A stretch of DNA of 64,000 nucleotides from Thermococcus thioreducens (lineage in GTDB: Archaea; Methanobacteriota_B; Thermococci; Thermococcales; Thermococcaceae): positions 1,798,001 through 1,862,000 of the forward strand of contig NZ_CP015105.1 in the NCBI RefSeq assembly GCF_002214545.1, in the 5' to 3' direction. Shown piece after piece: positions 7,361-15,961 of the stretch. A model generated the notes under the pieces. The model saw only the letters and a program-made list of their open reading frames with translations. It was not told where the DNA came from and searched no databases. The position numbers and the translations under genes are program-made. The first letter of the stretch is position 1, and each line of letters opens with the position of its first letter.

Positions 7361-8471
7361 TCTCTCTCTTTTCCAGCTTTTCTTCCACCCGGATTATCCC
7401 CCACGCCATCAGGTACATCAGGGGTATCGACAGAAACGCCCTCTCATAACCAAAGCCGTCGATGAGGAGTCCAACGAAGTACGGGCCGACGGTTGCACCA
7501 AAGAACCCGACCATGTTGACGAAGCCCATGACTGAACCGAGGTTCTCTCCGGTGGCCTTTTCCGACGTGTAGGCGGTGACTATGGCGCCTACCGAATAGA
7601 AAGCCAGCCCCAAGGGGATTATGACCCACGGGGAGGCCGTTAAGGCAAGGATCAGCGTGAGGAATGCGTTGAGACCGAAGACCACCGCTATGCTCCTCCT
7701 CCCGATTCTGTCGTAGAGGCCGCCGCCGAAGAGAGAACCTGCGATCCCTATGACGGATAGAAGGGAGAACAGCCAAGAGGCCGTTTCGAAGGAAACGCCT
7801 GCGCTCACCAGGAAAGAGACCAGGAAGGTGAGAAGCCCAAAGAACGCGGCAAGGACTATGAAGTTCGCCGTACTGAGCAGGAAAACGTTCCGGGGAATCG
7901 AGAACTTAACGCGAGACGGCTTTGAGACCTCGCCCCTGACCGCAAAGGTAAGGGCTATTCCAGTCACCAAGCTCATTGCCGAGAGCGCCAGAAAGGCGTA
8001 GCGCCATTCAAGTCTCAGGGCGATGGGGACGGCTATAATGGGTGCTATCCCGCTGCCGACGGGCGGGCCGACCATGAAAACGCCCAGAGCGGAGCCCTTT
8101 CTCTCCCGATAGACCTCGCTTATCAGCGCCGTTGCCGGGGCATAATACAGACCCGAGAAAAGGCCGTAAAGAGCCCTAACAGCGAGAAGCTCCCAGTATT
8201 CCCGGGCAAAGATTATGAGCGCGGACGAGAGCGAGTAGCCGATTATGCTGAGAACAAGGAGCCTCTTCCTCCCAAAGCGGTCGCCGATGTATCCGGCCGG
8301 AACCTGAATGATGGCGTAGGGGAGCAGAAGGGCGGTCATCAAAAGCCCGGCCTCGGCGTTGTTTATCCCCAGCTCGGCCTTTATCATCGGAATGAGGGGA
8401 GGGATTGCCATCCTGTGGGCGTAGTTAAAGATCCAGCCGAGCGAGACTAACAGTAAAAGCCTCTTCCGCAT
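7347..8471 (-). CDS. MFS transporter
   Basis: A 374-residue polytopic protein with about twelve hydrophobic segments and the MFS loop signature [11 protein letters not shown] between helices 2 and 3, mirrored by [10 protein letters not shown] in the second half. The N-terminus, with [16 protein letters not shown], resembles organic-anion or sugar-phosphate-type MFS carriers. Substrate unknown. The start has no Shine-Dalgarno and a TATA-like TTTTAAAC about 22 nt upstream, so the mRNA may be leaderless. It converges with pan. Confidence 0.85.
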   Translation of the reverse strand: MRKRLLLLVSLGWIFNYAHRMAIPPLIPMIKAELGINNAEAGLLMTALLLPYAIIQVPAGYIGDRFGRKRLLVLSIIGYSLSSALIIFAREYWELLAVRALYGLFSGLYYAPATALISEVYRERKGSALGVFMVGPPVGSGIAPIIAVPIALRLEWRYAFLALSAMSLVTGIALTFAVRGEVSKPSRVKFSIPRNVFLLSTANFIVLAAFFGLLTFLVSFLVSAGVSFETASWLFSLLSVIGIAGSLFGGGLYDRIGRRSIAVVFGLNAFLTLILALTASPWVIIPLGLAFYSVGAIVTAYTSEKATGENLGSVMGFVNMVGFFGATVGPYFVGLLIDGFGYERAFLSIPLMYLMAWGIIRVEEKLEKREISRT

Positions 8472-8520
8472 GGTTTCGATAAAGGGCTAAGCGTTTAAAA
8501 GTATGTCGCCAAGCCAACTA

Positions 8521-8530
8521 GGTTTATAAG
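8521..8530 (+). promoter_or_regulatory. TATA box for rio2
   Basis: GGTTTATAAG centred about 39 nt before ATG 8564, leaving a short leader that carries the GGGAGGGAG ribosome binding site. Confidence 0.6.
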
Positions 8531-8563
8531 TCCCAGCCCGGAACGGACTTCAGGGAGGGAGCG

Positions 8564-9490
8564 ATGGTAAGCAAGCTACTGGCACTGGAGGCATACCCCA
8601 ACCTCCGCGACCTGGACTTCAGGGTACTCAGAGGAGTAGAGCTGAACATGCGCCACCACAGATGGGTGCCCCTGGAGGATATAGCCAGATTCGCGAGGGT
8701 TGACGTTGAAACTGCATCCTTCAGACTTGGCAAGCTCGACGACATGTCCCTCGTCAGGAGGCGGAGCGACATAGGCTACATCGGCTACCAGCTCACGATA
8801 CACGGCTACGACGTTCTGGCGATAAGGGCGCTGGCGAAGAAGGGCGTTGTTGAAGCTATAAGCACGGCACAGATAGGCGTTGGAAAGGACGCAGATGTGT
8901 ACGTGGGAGTAACGCCGGCCGGAGAGAAGGTCGCCGTCAAGTTCAACCGCATAGGCGGCAGGACCGCCTCAAGAAAGGCTGCCTATCACGGGGATGTGTT
9001 CGCCAACAAAAGGCACACGAGCTGGCTCTACGTCTCAAGGCTCATAGCGAAGAAGGAGTATGAGGCGCTGACCCTGCTGAGCCCGATAGCCAGCGTTCCG
9101 AGGCCGGTAGCATGGAACAGGCACGTGGTCGTCATGGAGTTCATAGACGGGACCGAGCTGGCGGAGCTCCGCGACACCGACCTCTCCAGGGAGGAAGCTG
9201 GGGAGATACTCGACATGGTCCTGGACGAGTACATCAAGATAGTCCGCTTCGGCATCGTTCACTCGGATATGAGCGAGTTCAACGTCGTTCTGACTCACGG
9301 CGGGGGCGTTCTCATAATAGACTGGGCCCAGTACGTTACAACCGCCCGCCCGGAGAGTTACGAGCTCCTCAGGCGAGATATAAGGGTGCTCCTCAACGCC
9401 TTCAGGAGAAGATGGCGCGTGGAGAAGAGGTTTGAAGATGTGTGGCCGGGCTTTGAAAAGGCCTGGCGTGAGAGCCGGGGTGAGGGATGA
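8564..9490 (+). CDS. rio2: RIO2-type atypical serine/threonine kinase
   Basis: A 308-residue RIO2 kinase. Residues 1-90 form the RIO2-specific winged helix (RHHRWVPLEDIARFARVDV, IHGYDVLAIRALAKKG). The kinase domain carries the nucleotide loop IGVGKDADVYVG, Lys in VAVKFNRIG, the flexible-loop region RTASRKAAYH, the catalytic loop VHSDMSEFNVVL and the metal-binding IIDWAQ. Archaeal and eukaryotic RIO2 act in late small-subunit ribosome maturation. The downstream TPR-like gene starts at the last base of the rio2 stop codon, indicating translational coupling. Confidence 0.95.
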   Translation: MVSKLLALEAYPNLRDLDFRVLRGVELNMRHHRWVPLEDIARFARVDVETASFRLGKLDDMSLVRRRSDIGYIGYQLTIHGYDVLAIRALAKKGVVEAISTAQIGVGKDADVYVGVTPAGEKVAVKFNRIGGRTASRKAAYHGDVFANKRHTSWLYVSRLIAKKEYEALTLLSPIASVPRPVAWNRHVVVMEFIDGTELAELRDTDLSREEAGEILDMVLDEYIKIVRFGIVHSDMSEFNVVLTHGGGVLIIDWAQYVTTARPESYELLRRDIRVLLNAFRRRWRVEKRFEDVWPGFEKAWRESRGEG

Positions 9491-9981
9491 TGGTGATAAA
9501 ATACGAACCTATGAAGGTACGGGAAAAGATAATGAGGCTCTTCCGGGAGGCTATAGAGGCTGAAAACGCCAGAGACCTTGAGAGGGCAAAGAAAAAGCTC
9601 GACGAGATAATGGAGCTGGCCAAAGAGGAGGAGCCGGAGTTCTACTTCGAGGCATGCTTCAGGCTCGCGGAGATTTTTCTCCAGGAGGACAACTACCGTG
9701 GGGCAGTGAAGTGCGCGCTCCGGGCGATACACCGCGCCCCCAATGAAGACCTCTACAGGCTGGGGATAAAGAGGCTCGGCGACATTCTGTTCATAATGAA
9801 GGGGGAGGGCAGACTCGGGGAGGTTTCCGAGGGCATGGACGTTACGCTGGGTCTGGTGAAGGACAACGAGGAGCTTCACCGCTTCGTCATGGCGCTCATG
9901 AAAATAGCGAGGGGAGAAAAGGTCGATGAGAGGTTCACCCTGGAAGAGTTCAACGAGATACTGGAGCTCCTTAAAGGATAG
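9490..9981 (+). CDS. TPR-like helical protein of unknown function
   Basis: A roughly 163-residue all-helical, highly charged protein. Helix-turn-helix pairs such as EAIEAENARDLERAKKKLDE and AEIFLQEDNYRGAVKCALRA look like degenerate TPR repeats, so a protein-protein contact role is plausible. ATG 9490 overlaps the rio2 stop as TGATG and has GGGGTGA 6 nt upstream; ATG 9487 is possible. Coupling to rio2 suggests a link to ribosome assembly, but this is inference. The 3' end overlaps the convergent radical SAM gene by 11 nt. Confidence 0.7.
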   Translation: MVIKYEPMKVREKIMRLFREAIEAENARDLERAKKKLDEIMELAKEEEPEFYFEACFRLAEIFLQEDNYRGAVKCALRAIHRAPNEDLYRLGIKRLGDILFIMKGEGRLGEVSEGMDVTLGLVKDNEELHRFVMALMKIARGEKVDERFTLEEFNEILELLKG

Positions 9982-10918
9982 ACTGAAGGACGCGCCTCAC
10001 GTAGTCTTTCCCCGGACTTTCGGGGAAGTTGTAAGGCTCTTTCTTTGGCCTTTCATTGTAGTACGGCCTGTTACAGCCCGGACAGCCATGGGTGGCGAAG
10101 ATCTCAGGTGGAATCACCAAGGCAAGCTCATCAGCATCGACCCCAAACCCGACGAGGGAACCTTTCTCATCGAACTCAAAGTCCTCTAATGTAGCGAGCC
10201 CTTCCTTTATGAGGTAATGGGCCACCTGGATTCTCCTGTACCTGGCGAGGCTCGGGGGTTCCGCGTTCTCAAGGCGGGTCCCCCTAATGGGCGTGAACGC
10301 GAAGAGGGAAACCCATGCACCCGTCGAGTACGCCCGCTCAATGGTCCCAATGAGCTCCTTATCCGTCTCTCCGAGCCCGACTATTACGTGCACGAGGGCT
10401 TTCCCATCGCCGAAGACGTCGATGACATCTTCCGTGAAGCGCCACATGTCGTCCCAGGAGTAAAGGGACTCCTTAATTTCCGGATAGAGCCTCTCGCTGG
10501 CCACGTCGAGGCCGACGCCTATGTAGTCAACCCCCCTTGATTTGAACTCCATGAGAGTGCCCCTGTCCACGGGGGTTATCGAGACCGAGACCGGAATGCC
10601 TAGGGGCTGGAAAAGATCGAGGAGTTCAATAACGTCGGAGACCAGGCCGGGGTAGTCAACCGTCTGGAGACATATTCTTGCAAAACCGCCCGCTGGAAGG
10701 TTTTCAACCACTTCCTCAACATCAAAGGCGGGCCAGGTTATGCGGGACAGCCTCCTGAGATCCGCCTCGCTTCCCCTGGCCTGGGGGCAGAAGGCACAGT
10801 TGTTCCTGCACCGGCCGTCGTGGTACGTCATGAGATACGCCGTCCTTGGCTTGGCCAGCATCCGGGCCTTTATCAGCCCCATCGCTATGGCGGTTCCATA
10901 GGAGACCCTGATCTTCAT
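9971..10918 (-). CDS. radical SAM enzyme, probable archaeal lipoyl synthase subunit LipS2
   Basis: A 315-residue radical SAM protein with the 4Fe-4S motif CRNNCAFC (CxxxCxxC) near residue 37. A second cysteine pair near the C-terminus (HGCPGCNRPYYNERP) could bind an auxiliary cluster or thiol substrate. The barrel has a biotin-synthase-like arrangement (ICLQTVDYPG, VSVSITPVD). From memory, Thermococcus kodakarensis makes lipoate with two such proteins, LipS1 and LipS2, and the LipS2 gene lies close to PAN and the plant-type asparaginase, as here. That context supports LipS2, but other biotin-synthase-like functions cannot be excluded. Its ATG overlaps the MFS stop as ATGA, and asparaginase, MFS and this gene form one minus-strand operon. 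Confidence 0.68.
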   Translation of the reverse strand: MKIRVSYGTAIAMGLIKARMLAKPRTAYLMTYHDGRCRNNCAFCPQARGSEADLRRLSRITWPAFDVEEVVENLPAGGFARICLQTVDYPGLVSDVIELLDLFQPLGIPVSVSITPVDRGTLMEFKSRGVDYIGVGLDVASERLYPEIKESLYSWDDMWRFTEDVIDVFGDGKALVHVIVGLGETDKELIGTIERAYSTGAWVSLFAFTPIRGTRLENAEPPSLARYRRIQVAHYLIKEGLATLEDFEFDEKGSLVGFGVDADELALVIPPEIFATHGCPGCNRPYYNERPKKEPYNFPESPGKDYVRRVLQSIL

Positions 10919-12087
10919 TTCTCCCTACCTCCCATGATGAGAGGCGCGTGGACTATTATAAGTGATGCGGCCGCTATGAAGGGGAGCAGTGGAAAGACAC
11001 CAGCGTACCCCCTCAAACCAGCGACGTAGCCGAGGACAACCTGTCCCCCGAGCATCCCGAGGTCAAAGAACATCGTGTACACACTCGAACCCATCGTCCG
11101 TATCCTCCCGGGCAGGGGGGCGAGGGCCATGAGCTGCATCGCCGGAACCGAAAGGCCGAACCCCCCACCTATCAGAAGGGCGCTTATGTATGAGGGATAG
11201 GGGAGCCTGTAGTATATGAGAACCACGTACCCCGCAATGACCAGGAGAACCCCCGTCCTTATAACGGGTATGGGGCCGATCCTGTCCGCGGTCCTGCCCC
11301 CTATCAGCCTCATTATAAAGCTCGCCACACCCATGACCATCATGTAGAGGCCGAACACCCTCTGGGGAAGGTCAATGGTCTTGTAAAACGCCGGCAGGTA
11401 CGTGATAACGCCCGCATATGAGAAGGCAAAGAAAAACAGGGCCAGTGAGGCGGCTATGAAGTAGGGGCGGAGAAGTTCGGAGTAACTCACATGTCCCGTG
11501 TGAACACTTTTGTGCTGGAGCCCCCGTTCGCCCATCCAAACAGGTATCACGAAGGCGGCACCGATGAGGGCAAATATGAGCGTAAAGGTGAATGCCCCGA
11601 CAAAGCCCAGAATGTCCGAGAGGTAACCCCCGAGGGCAGGCCCTACGATGTTGCCGAGAGAGAACATCATGCCGCGCCAGCCGAGGGTCTCTCCCACCCT
11701 TCCCTCAGGTGCGAGGTCAACGGCTGTGGAGAGACTGGAGGGGAAGAATATACCCATTGAGAACCCGTGAATTGCCCTTGCAAAAGCAAATACCCACAGG
11801 TTCCCCATGAGTGCGGACGACACGTAGAGGAGGCCCGCGACCATCCCAAGGACGTTCCCCAGTATCATGGCCTGGAACCGGTAGCCCCTGTCCCCGATCA
11901 GGCCGCCCAGGGGCTTCGAAATCAGGGATATGACCGATGCTATGCCCGCCACCAGGCCAACGAGAAACGGTGTCGCACGGAGCGTGATCGCAAATGGTGA
12001 GATTATGGGGTTCACTACGCTTATCCCCAGGAAGAAGAAAAACGTGGACAGGTTGAGCAGCCAGACGTCCCTAAGGCGGCCCCCCAC
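10915..12087 (-). CDS. MFS transporter
   Basis: A 390-residue carrier with about twelve hydrophobic segments and the MFS loop motif GGLIGDRGYRFQ; the second half has GGRTADRIG. The sequence lies between asparaginase and the radical SAM gene, coupled on both sides: GTG 12087 uses the last base of the asparaginase stop codon, and its own stop overlaps the next ATG. Substrate is unknown; export of small metabolites is as likely as uptake. Confidence 0.83.
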   Translation of the reverse strand: MGGRLRDVWLLNLSTFFFFLGISVVNPIISPFAITLRATPFLVGLVAGIASVISLISKPLGGLIGDRGYRFQAMILGNVLGMVAGLLYVSSALMGNLWVFAFARAIHGFSMGIFFPSSLSTAVDLAPEGRVGETLGWRGMMFSLGNIVGPALGGYLSDILGFVGAFTFTLIFALIGAAFVIPVWMGERGLQHKSVHTGHVSYSELLRPYFIAASLALFFFAFSYAGVITYLPAFYKTIDLPQRVFGLYMMVMGVASFIMRLIGGRTADRIGPIPVIRTGVLLVIAGYVVLIYYRLPYPSYISALLIGGGFGLSVPAMQLMALAPLPGRIRTMGSSVYTMFFDLGMLGGQVVLGYVAGLRGYAGVFPLLPFIAAASLIIVHAPLIMGGREK

Positions 12088-13007
12088 TAAACACCCGCCT
12101 CCGGCCCTTTCATACCGTCATGCATGAAGGCATAGCTCATATGCCTCGTGTTCTTGGCGAAGCCGACGTTGCCCGTAGAGTCAACCATGATGATGCCCAT
12201 CGTGTCCCTGCCGAAGTAGCGCGTTGCGAGGCTTATGGCTGCGTCGCTCGCAGCCTGGGCGTCCATCCCGAGGCGGACAAAGTCGGTGGCGCTCTTGGCG
12301 AGGGCAAGCTTTATGGCCACCTCCCCCAGGCCCGTGCAGGAGGCCCCTGCCACCTCATTGGCGTAGGTTCCGCCTCCGATTATCGGCGTGTCGCCGACCC
12401 TGCCGAACATCTTGAGGAAGACCCCGCCGGTGGAGGTTCCGGCAACGACTTCTTCGCCGTCGAAGGCGACTGCACCAACCGTGCTCCTGAGGACTTCGGG
12501 ATACTCCTTGATAAGCTCGTTGAGCTTCTTCCAGTGCTTCGTTTCGCCCCTCTCTATGAGCTTCTTCCTGAGCTCCTCCCACTGCTTCAGCCTCTCGTCT
12601 GTTATGGGGTTGTACTCCTCGAAGCCCATGAGCCTGGCGAACTTTACCGCTCCCTCACCGTTGAGGAGCACGTGGTCGGTCTTCTCCATGACCTTTCGAG
12701 CGACGCTTATCGGGTTCTTGACGCCCCAGATCCCGGCGACGGCGCCCGCTTCAAGCGTTTTGCCGCGCATTATTGCCGCGTCCATCTCGACCTTTCCGTC
12801 GAGCGTCAAAACGCTCCCGGTTCCAGCGTTGAAGAGTGGGTTGTCTTCCAGGGCCTTGACGGCTTCCTCAACCGCATCCAAAGCAGAGCCCCTCTTGAGT
12901 TCGCGCCATCCGGCCAGAACTGCCTCCCTAACACCCTCGATGACCTTTGGAATGCGCTCCTCTTTTCGTATGGTACCTGCACCGCCGTGAACTATTATCG
13001 CTGGCAT
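12087..13007 (-). CDS. plant-type L-asparaginase / isoaspartyl peptidase (Ntn hydrolase)
   Basis: A 306-residue Ntn-hydrolase proenzyme. It is cut autocatalytically before the nucleophile Thr176 in the STVGAVAFDG motif, giving alpha and beta chains. Conserved features are the N-terminal VHGGAG, GSALDAV, NAGTGSVLTLDG, the linker before the cleavage site, and the substrate-binding STGG and GTYA regions. Thermococcus kodakarensis has a characterised homolog of the same length with L-asparaginase activity. The enzyme hydrolyses L-asparagine or beta-aspartyl peptides to aspartate. It heads a minus-strand operon with the MFS and radical SAM genes. Confidence 0.94.
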   Translation of the reverse strand: MPAIIVHGGAGTIRKEERIPKVIEGVREAVLAGWRELKRGSALDAVEEAVKALEDNPLFNAGTGSVLTLDGKVEMDAAIMRGKTLEAGAVAGIWGVKNPISVARKVMEKTDHVLLNGEGAVKFARLMGFEEYNPITDERLKQWEELRKKLIERGETKHWKKLNELIKEYPEVLRSTVGAVAFDGEEVVAGTSTGGVFLKMFGRVGDTPIIGGGTYANEVAGASCTGLGEVAIKLALAKSATDFVRLGMDAQAASDAAISLATRYFGRDTMGIIMVDSTGNVGFAKNTRHMSYAFMHDGMKGPEAGV

Positions 13008-13072
13008 AGAACCACCGGAGAAAAGAACGTTCGAACGGTTAAAAGGATTATGGAAACGGGAAGATAAGAACT

Positions 13073-13987
13073 TCAGCTCAGAGCCATGTTGATTATTGTT
13101 TCCCCAATGTTCTCAAGGTACTCCAGGATTCTCCTGTAGCTCTCAAGGGCTATTGACTGCCGGTAGTCGATGGAGCGTATCTCCTCCTTCAGCTCAAGCA
13201 TGAGCCTGTCTATCTTGCCAAGGTCCCTCTCCTCTATCTGGGCCATCACATGACCAAACTTTTCCTTGAGATACTGGATGTTCACAGCCCCAGGGTTTTC
13301 GGCTATCCTCATGATGTGATCCCCTATGCGCTCTATGTTGCGCACTATGAACAGTATACCGAGGAGGTCAAAAGTCCTTTTTATTATGCCGCTCTCCTCC
13401 GTAACGCCGCGCTTGTTGAGGAGCCTGTTGACGGCACGGATTATGAGGAAGTAGAACCTGTCCAGCTCGTTCTCAAGGTCGTTTATGTCGCGGAGGATCT
13501 CCCCGTCCCCGGGGGAGGCAATGAGAAGCTCAAGGTCGCCGAGCATCGATATGATGAGCGAGCGGATCCTGTTGAGGAGCTCGGCCAGGTTGACCTCCTC
13601 CTCATCGAGGAGGCTCTTGGCGACTATCCTCTGGGGCTCGTCAAGTATTATCTCGACCCCCGGAAGGCTCTGGAGAATCTTCCTTATCTTGACCTTGTAT
13701 ATCGGCATCTCCTCAGCGAGGTGGATCTCAAGGACGTCGTAACCCTGGATGTAGGCCGAGATAACGAGCCTGACCGCCATGTCGGGCGAGTACTCCCGCG
13801 ATATATGGAGAATTTTCTTCTCGCTCACATCTCTGGGCTCCTTTGGGAATATGGTTATGCTGCCGTCGGGGTTTATTGAGAGCGGAACCACGTCACCCTG
13901 GCTGAGGTTGTGCTCGCGAACCCATTTTTTTGGGAGGGAAATTATGTATGAACTCCTGCCGGTAAATTGGATTTTCCTGAACTCCAT
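13073..13987 (-). CDS. PhoU-family regulator with N-terminal AbrB/SpoVT domain
   Basis: A 304-residue protein. Residues 1-50 form a swapped-hairpin AbrB/SpoVT DNA-binding domain (RKIQFTGRSSYIISLPKKWV, LSQGDVVPL). The rest is helical with two PhoU-like repeats, including ERIGDHIMRIAEN, the acidic PhoU metal-binding motif. Such archaeal fusions are thought to regulate phosphate uptake. No pst transporter genes lie nearby. ATG 13987 has GGTGAT 6 nt upstream, preferred over a TTG five codons earlier. The divergent MFS gene begins 89 nt away. Confidence 0.85.
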   Translation of the reverse strand: MEFRKIQFTGRSSYIISLPKKWVREHNLSQGDVVPLSINPDGSITIFPKEPRDVSEKKILHISREYSPDMAVRLVISAYIQGYDVLEIHLAEEMPIYKVKIRKILQSLPGVEIILDEPQRIVAKSLLDEEEVNLAELLNRIRSLIISMLGDLELLIASPGDGEILRDINDLENELDRFYFLIIRAVNRLLNKRGVTEESGIIKRTFDLLGILFIVRNIERIGDHIMRIAENPGAVNIQYLKEKFGHVMAQIEERDLGKIDRLMLELKEEIRSIDYRQSIALESYRRILEYLENIGETIINMALS

Positions 13988-14046
13988 AGATATCACCGCC
14001 AATATATAGAAAACCGACGCAGTATAAAAGGCTTCAGTTCGACAGA

Positions 14047-14055
14047 CTTATAAAC
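14047..14055 (+). promoter_or_regulatory. TATA box giving a leaderless or near-leaderless mRNA
   Basis: CTTATAAAC is centred 25 nt before ATG 14076, and there is no Shine-Dalgarno between them. The transcript start should coincide with the start codon. Confidence 0.6.
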
Positions 14056-14075
14056 GCTAAGATTAACGTTAGCAC

Positions 14076-15242
14076 ATGTTCCAGGGCTACGACAGAGACG
14101 CAAAGATACTCATAGCGGCAAACGCAGCCGGCCAGCTGTTCCTCCAGTTCTCGATATTCATCATGCCGTTCTATCTGACCGTCCTGGGATACAATATGGC
14201 AGCCATGGGGACGTTCTTTTCGATACAGACGTTCACAGGGGGACTGTTCTTCCTGATAGCCGGTCAGGTCTCACTGAGGCTTGGTTACCGGAGAACCCTC
14301 ATCATCTCGGCCCTCCTCGGGCTTGTCGGAAGGCTCCTCCAGGTGGCCGCGATAAACGACTATGTCCTAGCCCTTGGATTCTTCCTCGTTGGTGCGAACA
14401 TGGGATTGAGGCAACCCAACTTCACAGCCTTGCTTAGTGAGGAAGTCGGCGAGGAGAGGCGTCACCATGCGTTCTCAATAAGCTTCGGGCTGGGGACGAT
14501 ATTCAACGCCCTGGGAGTCCTCATAGCCGGTTTTGCCCCGGGCCTTTTCGTAGGGCTTGGGCTGAGCGAGGGTATAGCCTACCGGCTGGTCATCTCGCTG
14601 GCGCTCCTCCAGTTTGCCCTCGTGATTCCTGCCTTACTCATAATTCGCGATGTTCCCGTGAAGAATCCAAGGATAAACTGGAACCGCGAGCTGGTCGTCA
14701 AGATACTCAAGTTCTCCCTTCCGAGCGCGCTGATAGGCTTTGGCGCGGGGATAACCATACCCTACATGAGCCTCTACTTCAAGCTCCAGTTCGGACAGAC
14801 TTTAGCGGCTATAAGCGGCATATTCTTCTTCCAGCAGCTGGCCATGGGGCTCGGCTCCTTCGGCCTTCCAAGGCTGGTTCACAGGATAGGGCCTGTGAAG
14901 GTGATAACGTCCTTCCAGAGCATAGCGGCCTTTCTCTTCGCGATATTCCCATCGATAGAGACCTTCCTGATAGCATCGGCCCTCTACGTCGTCCGCTCCA
15001 TCCTCATGAACATAGTCTGGCCCATAAACGACTCCTTCATGATGGGCTTCTTCTCGACAGAGGAGAAGGCAACGGCCGCTGGAATAAGGAGGGCGTTTTC
15101 AACCTTCATGCGCGGTGGGGGGAACTACGTCGGCGGCCTGCTCTTCGGCATGTCCCTGAGCTACCCGTTCTACGCGACCGCTCTGCTTTACGTTATAGCG
15201 ACGGCGATATTCTACGCCTTCTTCATAAAGCACAACAAGTGA
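14076..15242 (+). CDS. MFS transporter
   Basis: A 388-residue carrier with about twelve hydrophobic segments and the loop motif GQVSLRLGYRRT between helices 2 and 3. The C-terminal half ends in a lysine-rich cytosolic tail (FFIKHNK). The MFS identity is clear, but no substrate can be named. It is transcribed alone from a TATA box placed for leaderless initiation and converges with the iorB-like gene 13 nt downstream. Confidence 0.84.
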   Translation: MFQGYDRDAKILIAANAAGQLFLQFSIFIMPFYLTVLGYNMAAMGTFFSIQTFTGGLFFLIAGQVSLRLGYRRTLIISALLGLVGRLLQVAAINDYVLALGFFLVGANMGLRQPNFTALLSEEVGEERRHHAFSISFGLGTIFNALGVLIAGFAPGLFVGLGLSEGIAYRLVISLALLQFALVIPALLIIRDVPVKNPRINWNRELVVKILKFSLPSALIGFGAGITIPYMSLYFKLQFGQTLAAISGIFFFQQLAMGLGSFGLPRLVHRIGPVKVITSFQSIAAFLFAIFPSIETFLIASALYVVRSILMNIVWPINDSFMMGFFSTEEKATAAGIRRAFSTFMRGGGNYVGGLLFGMSLSYPFYATALLYVIATAIFYAFFIKHNK

Positions 15243-15255
15243 GGGAAAAGAAAAG

Positions 15256-15840
15256 TCAGCCCTTCGCGAGCTCTATTCCCCGCTCAAGGGCCCTGAAGTT
15301 GACCTCCCAGAGCTTCTCCCTGAGGGTACTCCTTATCCCCTCCAGCAACGACTCCTTCCTGAGGGGCACCAGACCTCTACCAAACGCGTAGCCGAGCATG
15401 AGGACGCCGAGGGTTCTGGGGTTTATCCTGTCTGCCTCGCGCTGGAAGTCCATCATGTACACGGGACATATTCTGCCGAGGGCTTCCCTTATCTCCTCCA
15501 GCGCTGGATAATTCTCCTTCCCGACGAGGGTCGTTGCCGTGTGGATCGGGTAGGCGTTGACCACTGCGTGGCTCTCCTTTCCCAAGAAGCGGGCGTTCCT
15601 CAGCGCCTCGGCAGGTTCAAGGGCGAGCATGAGGTTTGCTTTACCCTCCTCGATGAGGGGTGAGTAGACATCCTCGCCAAAGCGGAGGTAGCTCAGAACA
15701 CTGCCATAGCGCTGGCTCATTCCAAGGGTTTCACCTATTCTCACGTTGTAGCCCTCGTGCATGGCGGCGTTTCCCACTATCCTGGAAAGGGTCAAACCGC
15801 CCTGCCCGCCGACACCGGTGATTATGAGGTTGAACTCCAT
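15256..15840 (-). CDS. IorB-like indolepyruvate:ferredoxin oxidoreductase beta subunit, orphan
   Basis: A 194-residue 2-oxoacid:acceptor oxidoreductase gamma/beta-type domain. The N-terminal ITGVGGQGGLTLSRI is the family signature, followed by MSQRYGSVLSYLRFG. IorB works with the large TPP- and cluster-bearing IorA to oxidise indolepyruvate to indoleacetyl-CoA. No iorA lies in the window, so this is either a paralog or a subunit encoded apart. It begins upstream of the MFS 3' end and follows lysS by 121 nt. ATG 15840 has GGTGGTG upstream. Confidence 0.82.
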   Translation of the reverse strand: MEFNLIITGVGGQGGLTLSRIVGNAAMHEGYNVRIGETLGMSQRYGSVLSYLRFGEDVYSPLIEEGKANLMLALEPAEALRNARFLGKESHAVVNAYPIHTATTLVGKENYPALEEIREALGRICPVYMMDFQREADRINPRTLGVLMLGYAFGRGLVPLRKESLLEGIRSTLREKLWEVNFRALERGIELAKG

Positions 15841-15961
15841 CTGCACCACCGCACAACCTTCGCGCAGAGGGATAAAAATCTGTTGTCCACAAAATTCGGG
15901 AAAGCCGCCCTGTTTCGAAAAAGTTTTCCAAATATAAGAAAACAGCCGGAAAATTTAAAGC

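Noticed and set aside
13028-13037. CGTTCGAACG palindrome before the asparaginase gene as an operator
   Set aside because: Perfect but short (10 bp) and unsupported by any regulator context; could be chance.
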